DNA of 64,000 bases, taken from positions 1 to 64,000 of the forward strand of contig NZ_BAIX01000007.1 in the NCBI RefSeq assembly GCF_000613405.1, written 5' to 3'. Made by a program: the position numbers and the translations under genes. Positions 26,244-34,388 of this stretch are shown one piece after another; position 1 is the first letter of the stretch, and each line of letters starts with the position of its first letter. The notes below the pieces were generated by a model, which worked only from the letters and a program-made list of their open reading frames with translations, had not been told where the DNA came from and made no database searches. Origin of the DNA: Hoylesella enoeca JCM 12259 (GTDB taxonomy: Bacteria > Bacteroidota > Bacteroidia > Bacteroidales > Bacteroidaceae).

Positions 26244-27236
26244 CCAAATATCGTTAGTTTCCAGCAATTCAGTAAAATTATGATAGCTCTTCTTGCCTTT
26301 CACCTCTTCGATTTGCTCGTTGACGGCTTGGTCATAAGTGGGACCGGCTACGTCGCGAATAACTCCCAAAGCAACAGGGAAACCGCTCTCATTGTCCATC
26401 AAGGCCAATTTCATATGGAGCGTAGCATCTTCCGTATGTGCGTCGTGCACCAAAATATCGTTTTCCGTAATGCCATTCTCACCGATCTTAACCACTTTCA
26501 AACCAAAGCCTTCTTGCATCAGACCATACTCATTGTGCTCTCCGAAGAGCATCGGCTGGCCTTGTTTCAAGTAGATGGCATTGGTTTTGCGGCCTGGACT
26601 GGTATAAACCGAGTCGTAAGCACCCTCATTGAAGATCACGCAATGCTGCAAAATCTCGCACACCGAAGCGCCTTTATGTTGGCAACCGGCCTTCATAATC
26701 TCCACCACGCCAGCACTATCGGTGGCCACGGCACGTGCAAAGAATTTGCCACGAGCACCAAATGCCAATTCAGCTGGCCTAAAAGGATCTTCCACCGTAC
26801 CGTAAGGCGATGACTTGGAAACGAATCCGCGCGGTGAAGTTGGGGAATATTGGCCTTTTGTCAATCCGTAAATACGGTTGTTCAAAAGGATGATATTGAT
26901 GTTGATATTGCGTCGAAGCGCGTGAATAAAATGGTTTCCACCGATGGCAAGACCATCTCCATCACCACTCACTTGCCATATTGTAAGATTGGGATTGGTG
27001 ACTTTTGCCCCCGTAGCAATAGCTGCCGCACGACCGTGAATGGTCTGCATCGCATACGTGTTCATGTAATACGGCAATCGACTTGAACATCCAATGCCGG
27101 AGATAACGGCCGTCTCGTAAGGCGGGATATTCAGTTCGGCCATCGCTTTGTGCAACGATGCAAGAAAAAAATGGTCTCCGCAGCCGGGGCACCAACGTGG
27201 TTGTCCCTTCTTATAATCTTGTGCTGTATAGGTCAT
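26232..27236 (-). CDS. korB: 2-oxoacid:ferredoxin oxidoreductase, beta subunit
   Basis: A 334-residue thiamine-diphosphate subunit. It carries the family CPGCGDHFF motif (residues 16-24), the TPP/Mg site SGDGDGLAIGGNH and NNRIYGLTKGQYSPTS, which fit the 2-oxoglutarate or general 2-oxoacid group. With the alpha subunit it converts a 2-oxoacid, CoA and oxidised ferredoxin to an acyl-CoA, CO2 and reduced ferredoxin; in anaerobes it often runs as a carboxylase. It lacks its own 4Fe-4S ferredoxin domain. It starts 43 bp after korA. 2-Oxoglutarate is the likely substrate but pyruvate or branched 2-oxoacids cannot be excluded. Confidence 0.92.
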   Translation of the reverse strand: MTYTAQDYKKGQPRWCPGCGDHFFLASLHKAMAELNIPPYETAVISGIGCSSRLPYYMNTYAMQTIHGRAAAIATGAKVTNPNLTIWQVSGDGDGLAIGGNHFIHALRRNININIILLNNRIYGLTKGQYSPTSPRGFVSKSSPYGTVEDPFRPAELAFGARGKFFARAVATDSAGVVEIMKAGCQHKGASVCEILQHCVIFNEGAYDSVYTSPGRKTNAIYLKQGQPMLFGEHNEYGLMQEGFGLKVVKIGENGITENDILVHDAHTEDATLHMKLALMDNESGFPVALGVIRDVAGPTYDQAVNEQIEEVKGKKSYHNFTELLETNDIWEVK

Positions 27237-27279
27237 AGCTTAGTTTTTGAGTTGTTTAGTTGATTCGTTTTTAAGTTGT

Positions 27280-29130
27280 TTAGTCTCTCAATATCTTGTC
27301 AAAAGCCTCAACCAGCTGTGCAACAACGAATGGCTGGCCCTTCACTTCATTGTATTGATAAGGTACAAAATCATCGATTTGGCCTCGCAGGTACCTAGCA
27401 AACTGGCCTAGATTCTGCTCTGCTACAACCACCTTCGGATAGTGTTTGAGCACAGCTTCGGTGTTTTTCGGCAACGGATTGATGAACTCAAACTGTGCCA
27501 TTGCCACCTTCTTACCGGACTTGCGCATCTCTTCCATTGCCGAATAAAGGTGTCCATAGGTGCTGCCGAAGCCCACAATGAGCAGCTCGGCATCGTCTTT
27601 ATCACCGAGAACTTCCACATCCGGCACTTCGATTTTGGCCACTTTGGAGGCCCGCAAATGCACCATCAGATTATGGTTATCGGGTTCTGTGGAGATAACT
27701 CCCGTGTCGCTGTCTTTCTCCAAGCCACCAATGATATGCTCATAACCCTCTTGTCCCGGTACGGCCCAGTAACGAACATCGGTCTTCGGATCGCGTTTGT
27801 AAGGGCTGTAAGCACCTTTCATCTCGGCCGTTGCATAGTGAGGATGAATCTCTGGGAGCTTATTGATATCGGGTAAACGCCACGCTGCCGATCCGTTTGC
27901 AATGAATCCGTCGGTCAGAAGGATAACGGGCGTGAGATGTTCGAGGGCTATCTTACAAGCCATATAGGCTGCATCGAAACAGTTGGTGGGACTAGTAGCT
28001 GCGATGACAGGCATCGGCGACTCACCGTTTCGACCATAGAGCGCTTGCAACAAATCGGTTTGCTCGCTCTTGGTAGGCAATCCTGTGGATGGACCTCCGC
28101 GTTGAACGTCGATGATAACCAATGGAAGCTCATCGATAACAGCTAAATTAATCACTTCGGATTTCAGACAAAGACCAGGTCCGGAAGTTGAAGTTGCAGC
28201 CAAAGCACCGGCAAACGAAGCACCCACAGCACTCGCAGCGCCCGAGATTTCGTCCTCACATTGCACGGTGGTAACGCCTAAACTCTTGTGTTTAGCCAAC
28301 TCGTGGAGGATGTCCGTAGCCGGAGTGATGGGATAAGAGCCGAGAAACAGCCGCAATCCGGCACGTTCTGCCGCTGCGATCAATCCGTAAGCGGTGGCTT
28401 TGTTACCCGTAATATCCATGTAACGGCCCTTCACTTTGCTTTTCGATTCTATGCGATAAGTGGCCGGAACAGATGCATGTGTATTGTGACCGTAATCATA
28501 TCCGGCCTGCACCACCTTGATATTATTCTCCGCAACCTGCGGTTTCTTCGCGAATTTCTTTCTTAGAAAGTCTGCCGCTAACTCTACATCGCGGTTGAAA
28601 AGCCAACAAACGATACCTACGGCAAACATATTTCGGCATTTGAGAATAGCTTTATTGTCCATTCCGCTGTCTTTCAGGCAGTCTTTCACCATTTGAGTGA
28701 TCGGACAAGCCACCACGCGATCGGGATCGATTCCCAGTTCGCCGAGATAGTCTTCGGTCTTAAACTCGGCCTTTTTCAGATCTTTCGGACCGAAACTATC
28801 AGTGTCGATGATGATCGTTGCTTGCGGTTTGGCATACTTGTACTGTGTTTTCAATGCAGCTGCATTCATCGAAACGAGCACGTCGCAATAGTCACCGGGC
28901 GTCAACACTTCGCCTGTGCCGATGTGTACTTGATAACCCGACACTCCGTTAAGCGACCCTTGCGGGGCCCGAATATCTGCGGGATAATCGGGAAACGTAG
29001 AGATTCCGTTGCCCACCGTGGCCGAGACGGTGGAAAAAATGTTACCGGCCAATTGCATACCATCGCCGGAATCGCCGGAAAAACGCACAACAACCCGCTC
29101 TAACTCTTTTACTTCTAACTCATTTGTCAT
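27280..29130 (-). CDS. korA: 2-oxoacid:ferredoxin oxidoreductase, alpha subunit with fused gamma domain
   Basis: A 616-residue protein. Residues 10-190 are the gamma domain (RFSGDSGDGMQLAGNIFS and FPDYPADIRAPQGSLNGVSG). The alpha pyrimidine-binding domain follows from about 215 (GLFLGSYPITPATDILHEL-like, CEDEISGAASAVGASFAGA, TSGPGLCLKSE), and domain II at the end includes GSTYGHLYSAMEEM. The gamma-alpha fusion is usual in Bacteroidota. The ATG at 29130 is chosen; the longer frame from 29196 would start inside the promoter. It is the first gene of the two-gene kor operon. Confidence 0.94.
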   Translation of the reverse strand: MTNELEVKELERVVVRFSGDSGDGMQLAGNIFSTVSATVGNGISTFPDYPADIRAPQGSLNGVSGYQVHIGTGEVLTPGDYCDVLVSMNAAALKTQYKYAKPQATIIIDTDSFGPKDLKKAEFKTEDYLGELGIDPDRVVACPITQMVKDCLKDSGMDNKAILKCRNMFAVGIVCWLFNRDVELAADFLRKKFAKKPQVAENNIKVVQAGYDYGHNTHASVPATYRIESKSKVKGRYMDITGNKATAYGLIAAAERAGLRLFLGSYPITPATDILHELAKHKSLGVTTVQCEDEISGAASAVGASFAGALAATSTSGPGLCLKSEVINLAVIDELPLVIIDVQRGGPSTGLPTKSEQTDLLQALYGRNGESPMPVIAATSPTNCFDAAYMACKIALEHLTPVILLTDGFIANGSAAWRLPDINKLPEIHPHYATAEMKGAYSPYKRDPKTDVRYWAVPGQEGYEHIIGGLEKDSDTGVISTEPDNHNLMVHLRASKVAKIEVPDVEVLGDKDDAELLIVGFGSTYGHLYSAMEEMRKSGKKVAMAQFEFINPLPKNTEAVLKHYPKVVVAEQNLGQFARYLRGQIDDFVPYQYNEVKGQPFVVAQLVEAFDKILRD

Positions 29131-29166
29131 AATATGTAAATATAAGATTTTTGTATATTCTGCTGG

Positions 29167-29197
29167 CAAATATAGTTTAAATTCAAGACACGGCAAA
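29167..29197 (-). promoter_or_regulatory. Promoter of korAB
   Basis: On the minus strand, TTTG (complement of 29194-29197), 19 bases, then TATATTTG (complement of 29167-29174). This is an exact consensus match with a short leader of about 30 nt. Confidence 0.85.
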
Positions 29198-29332
29198 ATG
29201 AAAAACAGTTTATTTTCAATTTAATGCTTACAAACATGTCATTTACTTGCATTTTGATATGAAAAGAGTAAAAAATCGATAGTTTACCTCCAAAATCATG
29301 ATTTAAATCAACTTAAAACGGATTTTGATGCT

Positions 29333-29348
29333 TGACAAATGTCAAGTC
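29333..29348. promoter_or_regulatory. CRP/FNR-like dyad
   Basis: CTTGACAAATGTCAAG, a perfect inverted repeat of CTTGACA-type half-sites. It lies about 180 bp upstream of the korAB start, which is far for direct activation. Confidence 0.35.
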
Positions 29349-29412
29349 ATGGTTGGATGAAATAGACGCATTTGCTGGTAAACGAGTAGACAAGAATTGA
29401 TTGGGTTGCAAG

Positions 29413-29500
29413 CAACAGTTAATCGACGTGCGATTCATGCTTAATTGCACTTTGATTAACGGTGGATCGGCGTGCAAATAACGATGAATTGAAAGGTGGG
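29413..29500. repeat. 22-bp phased repeat array 5
   Basis: Units start at 29413 (CAACAGTTAA), 29435 (TCATGCTTAA), 29457 (TAACGGTGGA) and 29479 (TAACGATGAA). It lies in the 29131-29658 gap between the korAB promoter and the FKBP terminator. Confidence 0.85.
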
Positions 29501-29510
29501 AAGGTAGTAC

Positions 29511-29629
29511 AAAAAAATCAGTTCATAAGTTTCATCGGGTTTCGAGTTGCTTCTTGTCGATGCGGAATCCAAGAGATCGCACAACGATCGACAAGCAGTA
29601 ACGAGTCAACCGATCAACTTATGAACTGA
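29511..29629 (-). terminator. Long (112-nt) hairpin terminator of the FKBP genes
   Basis: Perfect 14-base outer arms TCAGTTCATAAGTT (29518-29531) and AACTTATGAACTGA (29616-29629), and inner arms (about 29533-29560 and 29587-29614) that pair at most positions. On the minus strand the hairpin is followed by seven T (complement of 29511-29517). It is much longer than a normal terminator. Confidence 0.75.
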
Positions 29630-29658
29630 CGATTATACCTTATTATATATAAAGGAGA

Positions 29659-30636
29659 TTATTTGCGCTTGCGCGAAGACTTCTTTACCACAGGTTTCTT
29701 AGCAGAAACAGAGATGTCTTCATCTTCCATTTCCGGTTTGGATTGCTGGATTTCGAGCAGCTCTACGGTGAAAATCAGCGTGGAATAAGGTTTGATTTTA
29801 TCGACTTGACTTGCTCCATAAGCCAGCGACTGAGGAACATAAAGTTCCCATTTACTACCCACCGGCATCATCGTCAATGCTTCTGTCCAACCTTTAATCA
29901 GGCCATTGCAACGGAATATAGCCGTTTGCGGATCGCGTTTATACGAACTGTCGAAAACCGTTCCATCAATGAGTTTACCCTCATATTTCACAACCACCTG
30001 GTCGGTAGGCTTCGGAACAGCACCTGTTCCAGGTGTCAACACTTTGTATTGCAAGCCATCGGCTGTGGTTTTCACGCCTTCTTTCTTGGCATTTTCAGCC
30101 AACCAGTTTTCGTTTTCAGTCCTATACTGTGCGACGACAGCCTCTTTGTCGGCCTTGAGACGCTGCTCGAAGAATTTCTGAGCGGCATCATCGGTGAAAT
30201 GTGTCGTATCTTTCGAGAGAGCCGAAATGAATCCGCAGATGAACAATTTGCTGTTGATTGAATCGCGTGTACCGGCGAAATCATTCTTAGTTCCGGGCAA
30301 AATGCGCTGCTGAACCATTCGAGCGATTTGCGCACCAGCCAAATAAGCCGTGTAATTCAGATCGTTTGTCTTGCCCAACGCATCTTTAAATCCCTGCACA
30401 AAGTCAGCCATATAAGTCGTGTCTACTTGATACTGCTGTTGCACATAAGGAATAAGTCCGCGCGTGGCAGCCTTTCCTGCGGCATAGCTCAACGAGTCAA
30501 CAGATGACGAAAGCTTCACAACAGCCTGCTCAGTCTTCCCTTTCGACTCTTTCTTTTCTTTCTTCTTACCGGCCCAAACTGTGTTGATCGAAGCGCCAAC
30601 AACGAAAACCAATGTCAGTAAAAAAATCCTTTTCAT
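29659..30636 (-). CDS. FKBP-type peptidyl-prolyl isomerase, exported
   Basis: About 325 residues from the ATG at 30636 (MKRIFLLTLVFVVGASINTV signal peptide); the GTG at 30663 would overlap the previous gene. Residues about 40-180 form the helical FKBP N-terminal dimer domain, and the catalytic FKBP domain is at about 190-300 (VVVKYEGKLIDGTVFDSSY, GLIKGWTEALTMMPVGSKWEL and IFTVELLEI). The last 25 residues are a basic tail. It catalyses cis-trans isomerisation at proline in the periplasm and probably helps fold envelope proteins. It is the last of three FKBP genes in a row. Confidence 0.92.
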   Translation of the reverse strand: MKRIFLLTLVFVVGASINTVWAGKKKEKKESKGKTEQAVVKLSSSVDSLSYAAGKAATRGLIPYVQQQYQVDTTYMADFVQGFKDALGKTNDLNYTAYLAGAQIARMVQQRILPGTKNDFAGTRDSINSKLFICGFISALSKDTTHFTDDAAQKFFEQRLKADKEAVVAQYRTENENWLAENAKKEGVKTTADGLQYKVLTPGTGAVPKPTDQVVVKYEGKLIDGTVFDSSYKRDPQTAIFRCNGLIKGWTEALTMMPVGSKWELYVPQSLAYGASQVDKIKPYSTLIFTVELLEIQQSKPEMEDEDISVSAKKPVVKKSSRKRK

Positions 30637-30649
30637 GATGCGTCGATGA

Positions 30650-31522
30650 TTACTTACCGGCACTGATTAACTCAATCTTGAAGATTAAAGCCGAGAAAGG
30701 CTTGATATCTCCTTGTTCGCGCTCGCCGTAAGCAAGCTCTTGCGGAATGTAAACTTCCCATACCGAGCCAACGGGCATGTGTACAAGTGCGTCTGTCCAA
30801 CCCTTGATCACCTGATTAGCACGCAATTCCAAGGGCTGTTTACGCGCATAAGAGCTGTCGAAAACCTTACCATCGATGGTGCGACCTTCATAATTCACCT
30901 TCACTAGAGATGTGTCTTTGGGCATCGGGCCATTACCTTCCTTGATGACTTTATATTGTACTCCGGATGGCAAAGTCTTCACACCGGCCTTCGTTTTGTT
31001 AGCAGCGAGGAACTTTTCACCGGCTGTTTTATTCGGTCCATATTGTTTTTCCATGCTCTTCGCTTTAATAGCCGACATCTTGGTCTGTGCGATTTGCTGT
31101 GCTTGTTCCATCGTCATGAGACCTTTTTTACCCGTAGTACCAGCCATAAAACCAGCCATAAAGTTCTTCATTGAGATGCTCTTGGTGGAGTCCTCACCGA
31201 AAACTTCATGGTTAATGCCCTTGATCATCATGTTGCTAATCTGCTGACCAATCTGTATTCCGGCATAATACGCAGTCTTAGATTTATCATCTCCGGCATT
31301 CGCTCCATCGTTAATACCTTTGATAAATTGGTCCATGTATGTGGTGTCCACATTCAGTCGACCCACCATATATTCTTTCAGACCCTGCGTTTGGGAATAG
31401 CCCATTGCATAACTCATCGAATCCAAGTCACTCTTCAAGTCTGCCTTGGGAGTTGAATTGCCGCAAGACGTGATCGTTGCAGCTGCGATAGCCAAAACGG
31501 CTACAATTGAAAGTTTCTTCAT
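30650..31522 (-). CDS. FKBP-type peptidyl-prolyl isomerase, lipoprotein
   Basis: A 290-residue lipoprotein: the signal peptide ends in the lipobox ATITSC. The helical N-terminal domain covers about 35-165 and the FKBP fold covers 170-290 (VKVNYEGRTIDGKVFDSSY, QVIKGWTDALVHMPVGSVWE and YGEREQGDIKPFSALIF). The layout is that of FkpA. It would act as a membrane-anchored foldase or chaperone. Its stop is 14 bp from the start of the next FKBP gene, and all three probably come from one or two promoters. Confidence 0.93.
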   Translation of the reverse strand: MKKLSIVAVLAIAAATITSCGNSTPKADLKSDLDSMSYAMGYSQTQGLKEYMVGRLNVDTTYMDQFIKGINDGANAGDDKSKTAYYAGIQIGQQISNMMIKGINHEVFGEDSTKSISMKNFMAGFMAGTTGKKGLMTMEQAQQIAQTKMSAIKAKSMEKQYGPNKTAGEKFLAANKTKAGVKTLPSGVQYKVIKEGNGPMPKDTSLVKVNYEGRTIDGKVFDSSYARKQPLELRANQVIKGWTDALVHMPVGSVWEVYIPQELAYGEREQGDIKPFSALIFKIELISAGK

Positions 31523-31585
31523 GTTAGCTTTACTCTATGTTTTATTAATTGTTATTGAATATTCGTTTGCATGTCGATCGCCGAT

Positions 31586-32191
31586 TCAAACCACAGCAAT
31601 CAGTTCCACATCGAAGATTAATGTGGCAAAAGGAGGTATCGAACTGCCGGCTCCGCGTTCGCCATAACCGAGGTGATAAGGAATAAAGAAGCGATATTTG
31701 GCACCTTCCTGCATGAGCTGCAAACCCTCTGTCCAACCGGCAATCACCTGATTCAACGGGAATGTTGCAGGTTCGCCGCGCTGCACACTACTATCGAATA
31801 TCGTGCCATCAATCAGCATTCCCTCATAGTGACACTTCACTTTGTCGGTTGCTTGAGGACGTTTGCCATTGCCTTCTTTCAACACTTGATACTGCAAACC
31901 ACTCGAAAGGGTCACCACGCCGTCCTTTTTCGCATTCTCGTCGAGATATTTTTTGCCGGCGTCTTTGCTATCCTTATATTTCTCCGCAGCAGCTGCACGC
32001 TGCTTCTTTTCCTGCTCCTGAAAAAAATGTTGCACAATTTCCTGCGCTTCCTGATCACCGATTTGCGGCTCAACACCGCCAATCACGTCTTTGATAGCTT
32101 GTGCGAAGTCGTCGATATTCAATGCTTTCGCACCCATATCGCACAACTGTCGACCGATGCCTAACCCCAAGGCATAACTCACTTTGTCCAT
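31586..32191 (-). CDS. FKBP-type peptidyl-prolyl isomerase, cytoplasmic (FklB-like)
   Basis: A 201-residue protein with no signal peptide. The N-terminal dimer domain starts MDKVSYALGLGIGRQL and covers about 85 residues. The FKBP domain follows with VKCHYEGMLIDGTIFDSS, QVIAGWTEGLQLMQEGAKYRF and YGERGAGSSIPPFATLIFD. This is the FklB pattern, a cytoplasmic member of the group. It is the first of three tandem FKBP genes, with a -7 box at 32235-32242 upstream, divergent from the sirtuin gene. Confidence 0.93.
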   Translation of the reverse strand: MDKVSYALGLGIGRQLCDMGAKALNIDDFAQAIKDVIGGVEPQIGDQEAQEIVQHFFQEQEKKQRAAAAEKYKDSKDAGKKYLDENAKKDGVVTLSSGLQYQVLKEGNGKRPQATDKVKCHYEGMLIDGTIFDSSVQRGEPATFPLNQVIAGWTEGLQLMQEGAKYRFFIPYHLGYGERGAGSSIPPFATLIFDVELIAVV

Positions 32192-32234
32192 AAAGATTTT
32201 GTCTTCGAATAAATATGAAATGTTTAAAAACGCA

Positions 32235-32242
32235 CAAAGATA
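32235..32242 (-). promoter_or_regulatory. -7 box of the FKBP genes
   Basis: TATCTTTG on the minus strand, 44 bp before the first FKBP start. Confidence 0.55.
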
Positions 32243-32285
32243 CTACTTTTTATTGATAGTGCACGTGCAAATCACTGAAAAATGC

Positions 32286-32293
32286 TATTTTTG
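32286..32293 (+). promoter_or_regulatory. -7 box of the sirtuin gene
   Basis: TATTTTTG fits TAnnTTTG. It covers the start of the longest sirtuin frame and so favours the ATG at 32324. Confidence 0.5.
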
Positions 32294-32323
32294 TACATTA
32301 TTCATCATTTAAACCTGGCATCA

Positions 32324-33028
32324 ATGAGAAAGAAAATCGTATTTTTAACCGGTGCGGGAATGTCTGTCGAAAGCGGTTTCAAGACGTTTCGCGGAGCCGA
32401 TGGACTATGGGAAAACTATCCCGTTGAGCAAGTGGCATCGCACGAAGGATGGGAAAACGATCCCACACTTGTCACGAATTTCTATAACATGTTGCGTCGG
32501 AAGCTCTTTAATGCACAACCAAACGAGGGACATCGACTCATTGCCGACATGGAGAAAAACTGCGATGTGACGGTCATCACGCAGAATGTGGACGATTTGC
32601 ATGAGCGTGCCGGTTCGTCAACCGTCATTCATTTGCATGGCGAATTGGCCAAAGTGTGCTCCGAACGCGATCCTTACAACCCGCATTTCATTCAAAAACT
32701 CACGGCCGAAAATCCAGACATACAACCCGGAACGCGTGCCGGCGATGGCTCGTTGTTGCGTCCTTTCATCGTGTTTTTCGGCGAATCGGTGCCGATGATA
32801 GAGCCTGCGGCCACCGAAGTGGGCACAGCCGACATCTTCGTCATCATCGGTACGTCGCTCAATGTTTATCCTGCCGCAGGTTTGGTGCATTATGTTCGTC
32901 CCGGCACACCTATTTATATGATCGATCCCGAACCCGTAATCGCTCGCACAAACACCCATATCGTGCACATCGCTAAGGGTGCGAGCGCCGGCATGAGAGA
33001 GTTTGTCCAATTGATAATTGAGAATTAA
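32324..33028 (+). CDS. Sirtuin (NAD-dependent deacylase) without zinc cysteines
   Basis: A 234-residue Sir2 protein. It has the NAD-binding GAGMSVESGFKTFR (10-23), TQNVDDLHERAGS, the catalytic His in HLHGE (H105), and the closing IIGTSLNVYPAAGLV. The zinc ribbon of normal sirtuins needs four Cys; the region between 105 and about 155 has only C112. The insert instead reads SERDPYNPHF with GDGSLLRPFIVFFGES after it. Similar zinc-less sirtuins exist in Bacteroides, so this is a subgroup and not damage. The likely role is removal of acetyl or other acyl groups from Lys. It is a single gene, divergent from the FKBP genes. Confidence 0.9.
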   Translation: MRKKIVFLTGAGMSVESGFKTFRGADGLWENYPVEQVASHEGWENDPTLVTNFYNMLRRKLFNAQPNEGHRLIADMEKNCDVTVITQNVDDLHERAGSSTVIHLHGELAKVCSERDPYNPHFIQKLTAENPDIQPGTRAGDGSLLRPFIVFFGESVPMIEPAATEVGTADIFVIIGTSLNVYPAAGLVHYVRPGTPIYMIDPEPVIARTNTHIVHIAKGASAGMREFVQLIIEN

Positions 33029-33039
33029 TAATTAATAAT

Positions 33040-33127
33040 TGACCGTTACTTGCGATGCAATTAACCGTTAATCAGCGTGCAACTAAGCATGAGTTGCAGT
33101 GCGTTTAACGCTTACTTGTAACAGCAC
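33040..33127. repeat. 22-bp phased repeat array 6
   Basis: Units start at 33040 (TGACCGTTAC), 33062 (TAACCGTTAA), 33084 (TAAGCATGAG) and 33106 (TAACGCTTAC). It lies directly after the sirtuin gene. Confidence 0.85.
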
Positions 33128-33261
33128 TCTTATCTCATTGATTCACTGTAAGATTTAAAACAAGTAGTTATCAATCATTGATTCCGATGCAAAGATACAG
33201 AAAGATGCTCGCTTTTAAGGCAATCAAAACAAATGAACAAGTCGCAACGATCAAGTCGAAG

Positions 33262-34314
33262 ATGGTAAAACTGTTGATCGTTACTGCTCTTTTCTTCTTC
33301 ACCGGATGTTCTCGCCCAACGAAAAAGGTGGTAGAGCGCAATGAATTTGTCACCGAACGGCTTGTCAAAACTACACCGGTGAAAGACCAAGGGCGCAGTC
33401 AACTGTGCTGGCTCTATGGTTTTTTAGCTACTGTCGAGAGCGAACATCTAATGTCAGGAGACTCTGTCAATCTCTCCACAGACTATCTCGCACGGCGTGT
33501 TTTAGAAGATGAAACGCGGCGATGTTTCCTCTCCGGCGGACGGAGCGGCATCTCGCTGCGAGGCACGTCACTGATGGCGCAACACGCTCTGGTGGCATAT
33601 GGGGCGATGCCTTACGATGCTTACTGCAACCCAAAGCCTGTGAACTATGACGCACTGACACGCAAACTGCTGCGCATTGCCGGTACGCAACCCTCGCTTT
33701 CGGCTCTCATCGCGCGCGGTCAAACGATGATGGACGACGAGATTGGCCCCGAACCGCAGCACGTTTATATGTTGGGGATGGAGTATACACCGCTGCAATT
33801 CGGCGAGAGTGTGTGCAGACGCGACGAATATATGGGGTTGACCAGTTTCACGCACCATCCTTTCGGAAGAACGTTCGTACTTGAAGTGCCCGATAACCGT
33901 ACACGCGATGCGTTCTTGAATGTGCCTATCGGGCAGTTGACAAACCTTATTGAGGCGGCCCTCTCGGCCGGACACGCCGTGTGTTGGGAGGGAGATATGA
34001 GCGAGCCCGGCTTCTCTTTCGAGGACGGAAAGGCCGACATCGTTCCTCGAGCGGTCTGCACGCAGGCGGCGAGACAGCGTCTTTTCGAGCGTCGTAAGAC
34101 CACCGACGACCACGTGATGGAGCTCATTGGCCTGGCCCGCGACCATCAAGGGCGTCGTTGGTTCATAGCCAAGAACTCGTGGGGAACGCACAACCGCTAC
34201 GGCGGATGGATGTATCTGTCTCGCGAATACGTTTATTTGAAGACCGTAGCCGTGTATTTGCGGCGTGAAGCAGTGAGTAAGTTACAGCCTCATCTTTTGA
34301 ATTTAGCGGACTGA
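33262..34314 (+). CDS. C1 (papain-like) peptidase lipoprotein
   Basis: About 350 residues from the ATG at 33262, which gives a compact lipoprotein signal (MVKLLIVTALFFFTGC, lipidated C16). The frame is open back to 33178 with other ATGs, so the start is not certain. The catalytic triad of family C1 is in order: Cys49 in KDQGRSQLCW, His284 in DDHVMELIG and Asn305 in IAKNSWGTHNRYGGW. The order and spacing resemble the bleomycin hydrolase/PepC branch. It is smaller than typical PepC, lipid-anchored, and so probably periplasmic or surface-exposed. The substrate is unknown, and there is no inhibitor or streptopain-like propeptide nearby. Confidence 0.83.
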   Translation: MVKLLIVTALFFFTGCSRPTKKVVERNEFVTERLVKTTPVKDQGRSQLCWLYGFLATVESEHLMSGDSVNLSTDYLARRVLEDETRRCFLSGGRSGISLRGTSLMAQHALVAYGAMPYDAYCNPKPVNYDALTRKLLRIAGTQPSLSALIARGQTMMDDEIGPEPQHVYMLGMEYTPLQFGESVCRRDEYMGLTSFTHHPFGRTFVLEVPDNRTRDAFLNVPIGQLTNLIEAALSAGHAVCWEGDMSEPGFSFEDGKADIVPRAVCTQAARQRLFERRKTTDDHVMELIGLARDHQGRRWFIAKNSWGTHNRYGGWMYLSREYVYLKTVAVYLRREAVSKLQPHLLNLAD

Positions 34315-34388
34315 AAACTCATTCGATACTTAAGCGATGAGCTCGTTCACTTGTTTACTTGTCTACTCGTTCGCTCCTCTAAACCTGT

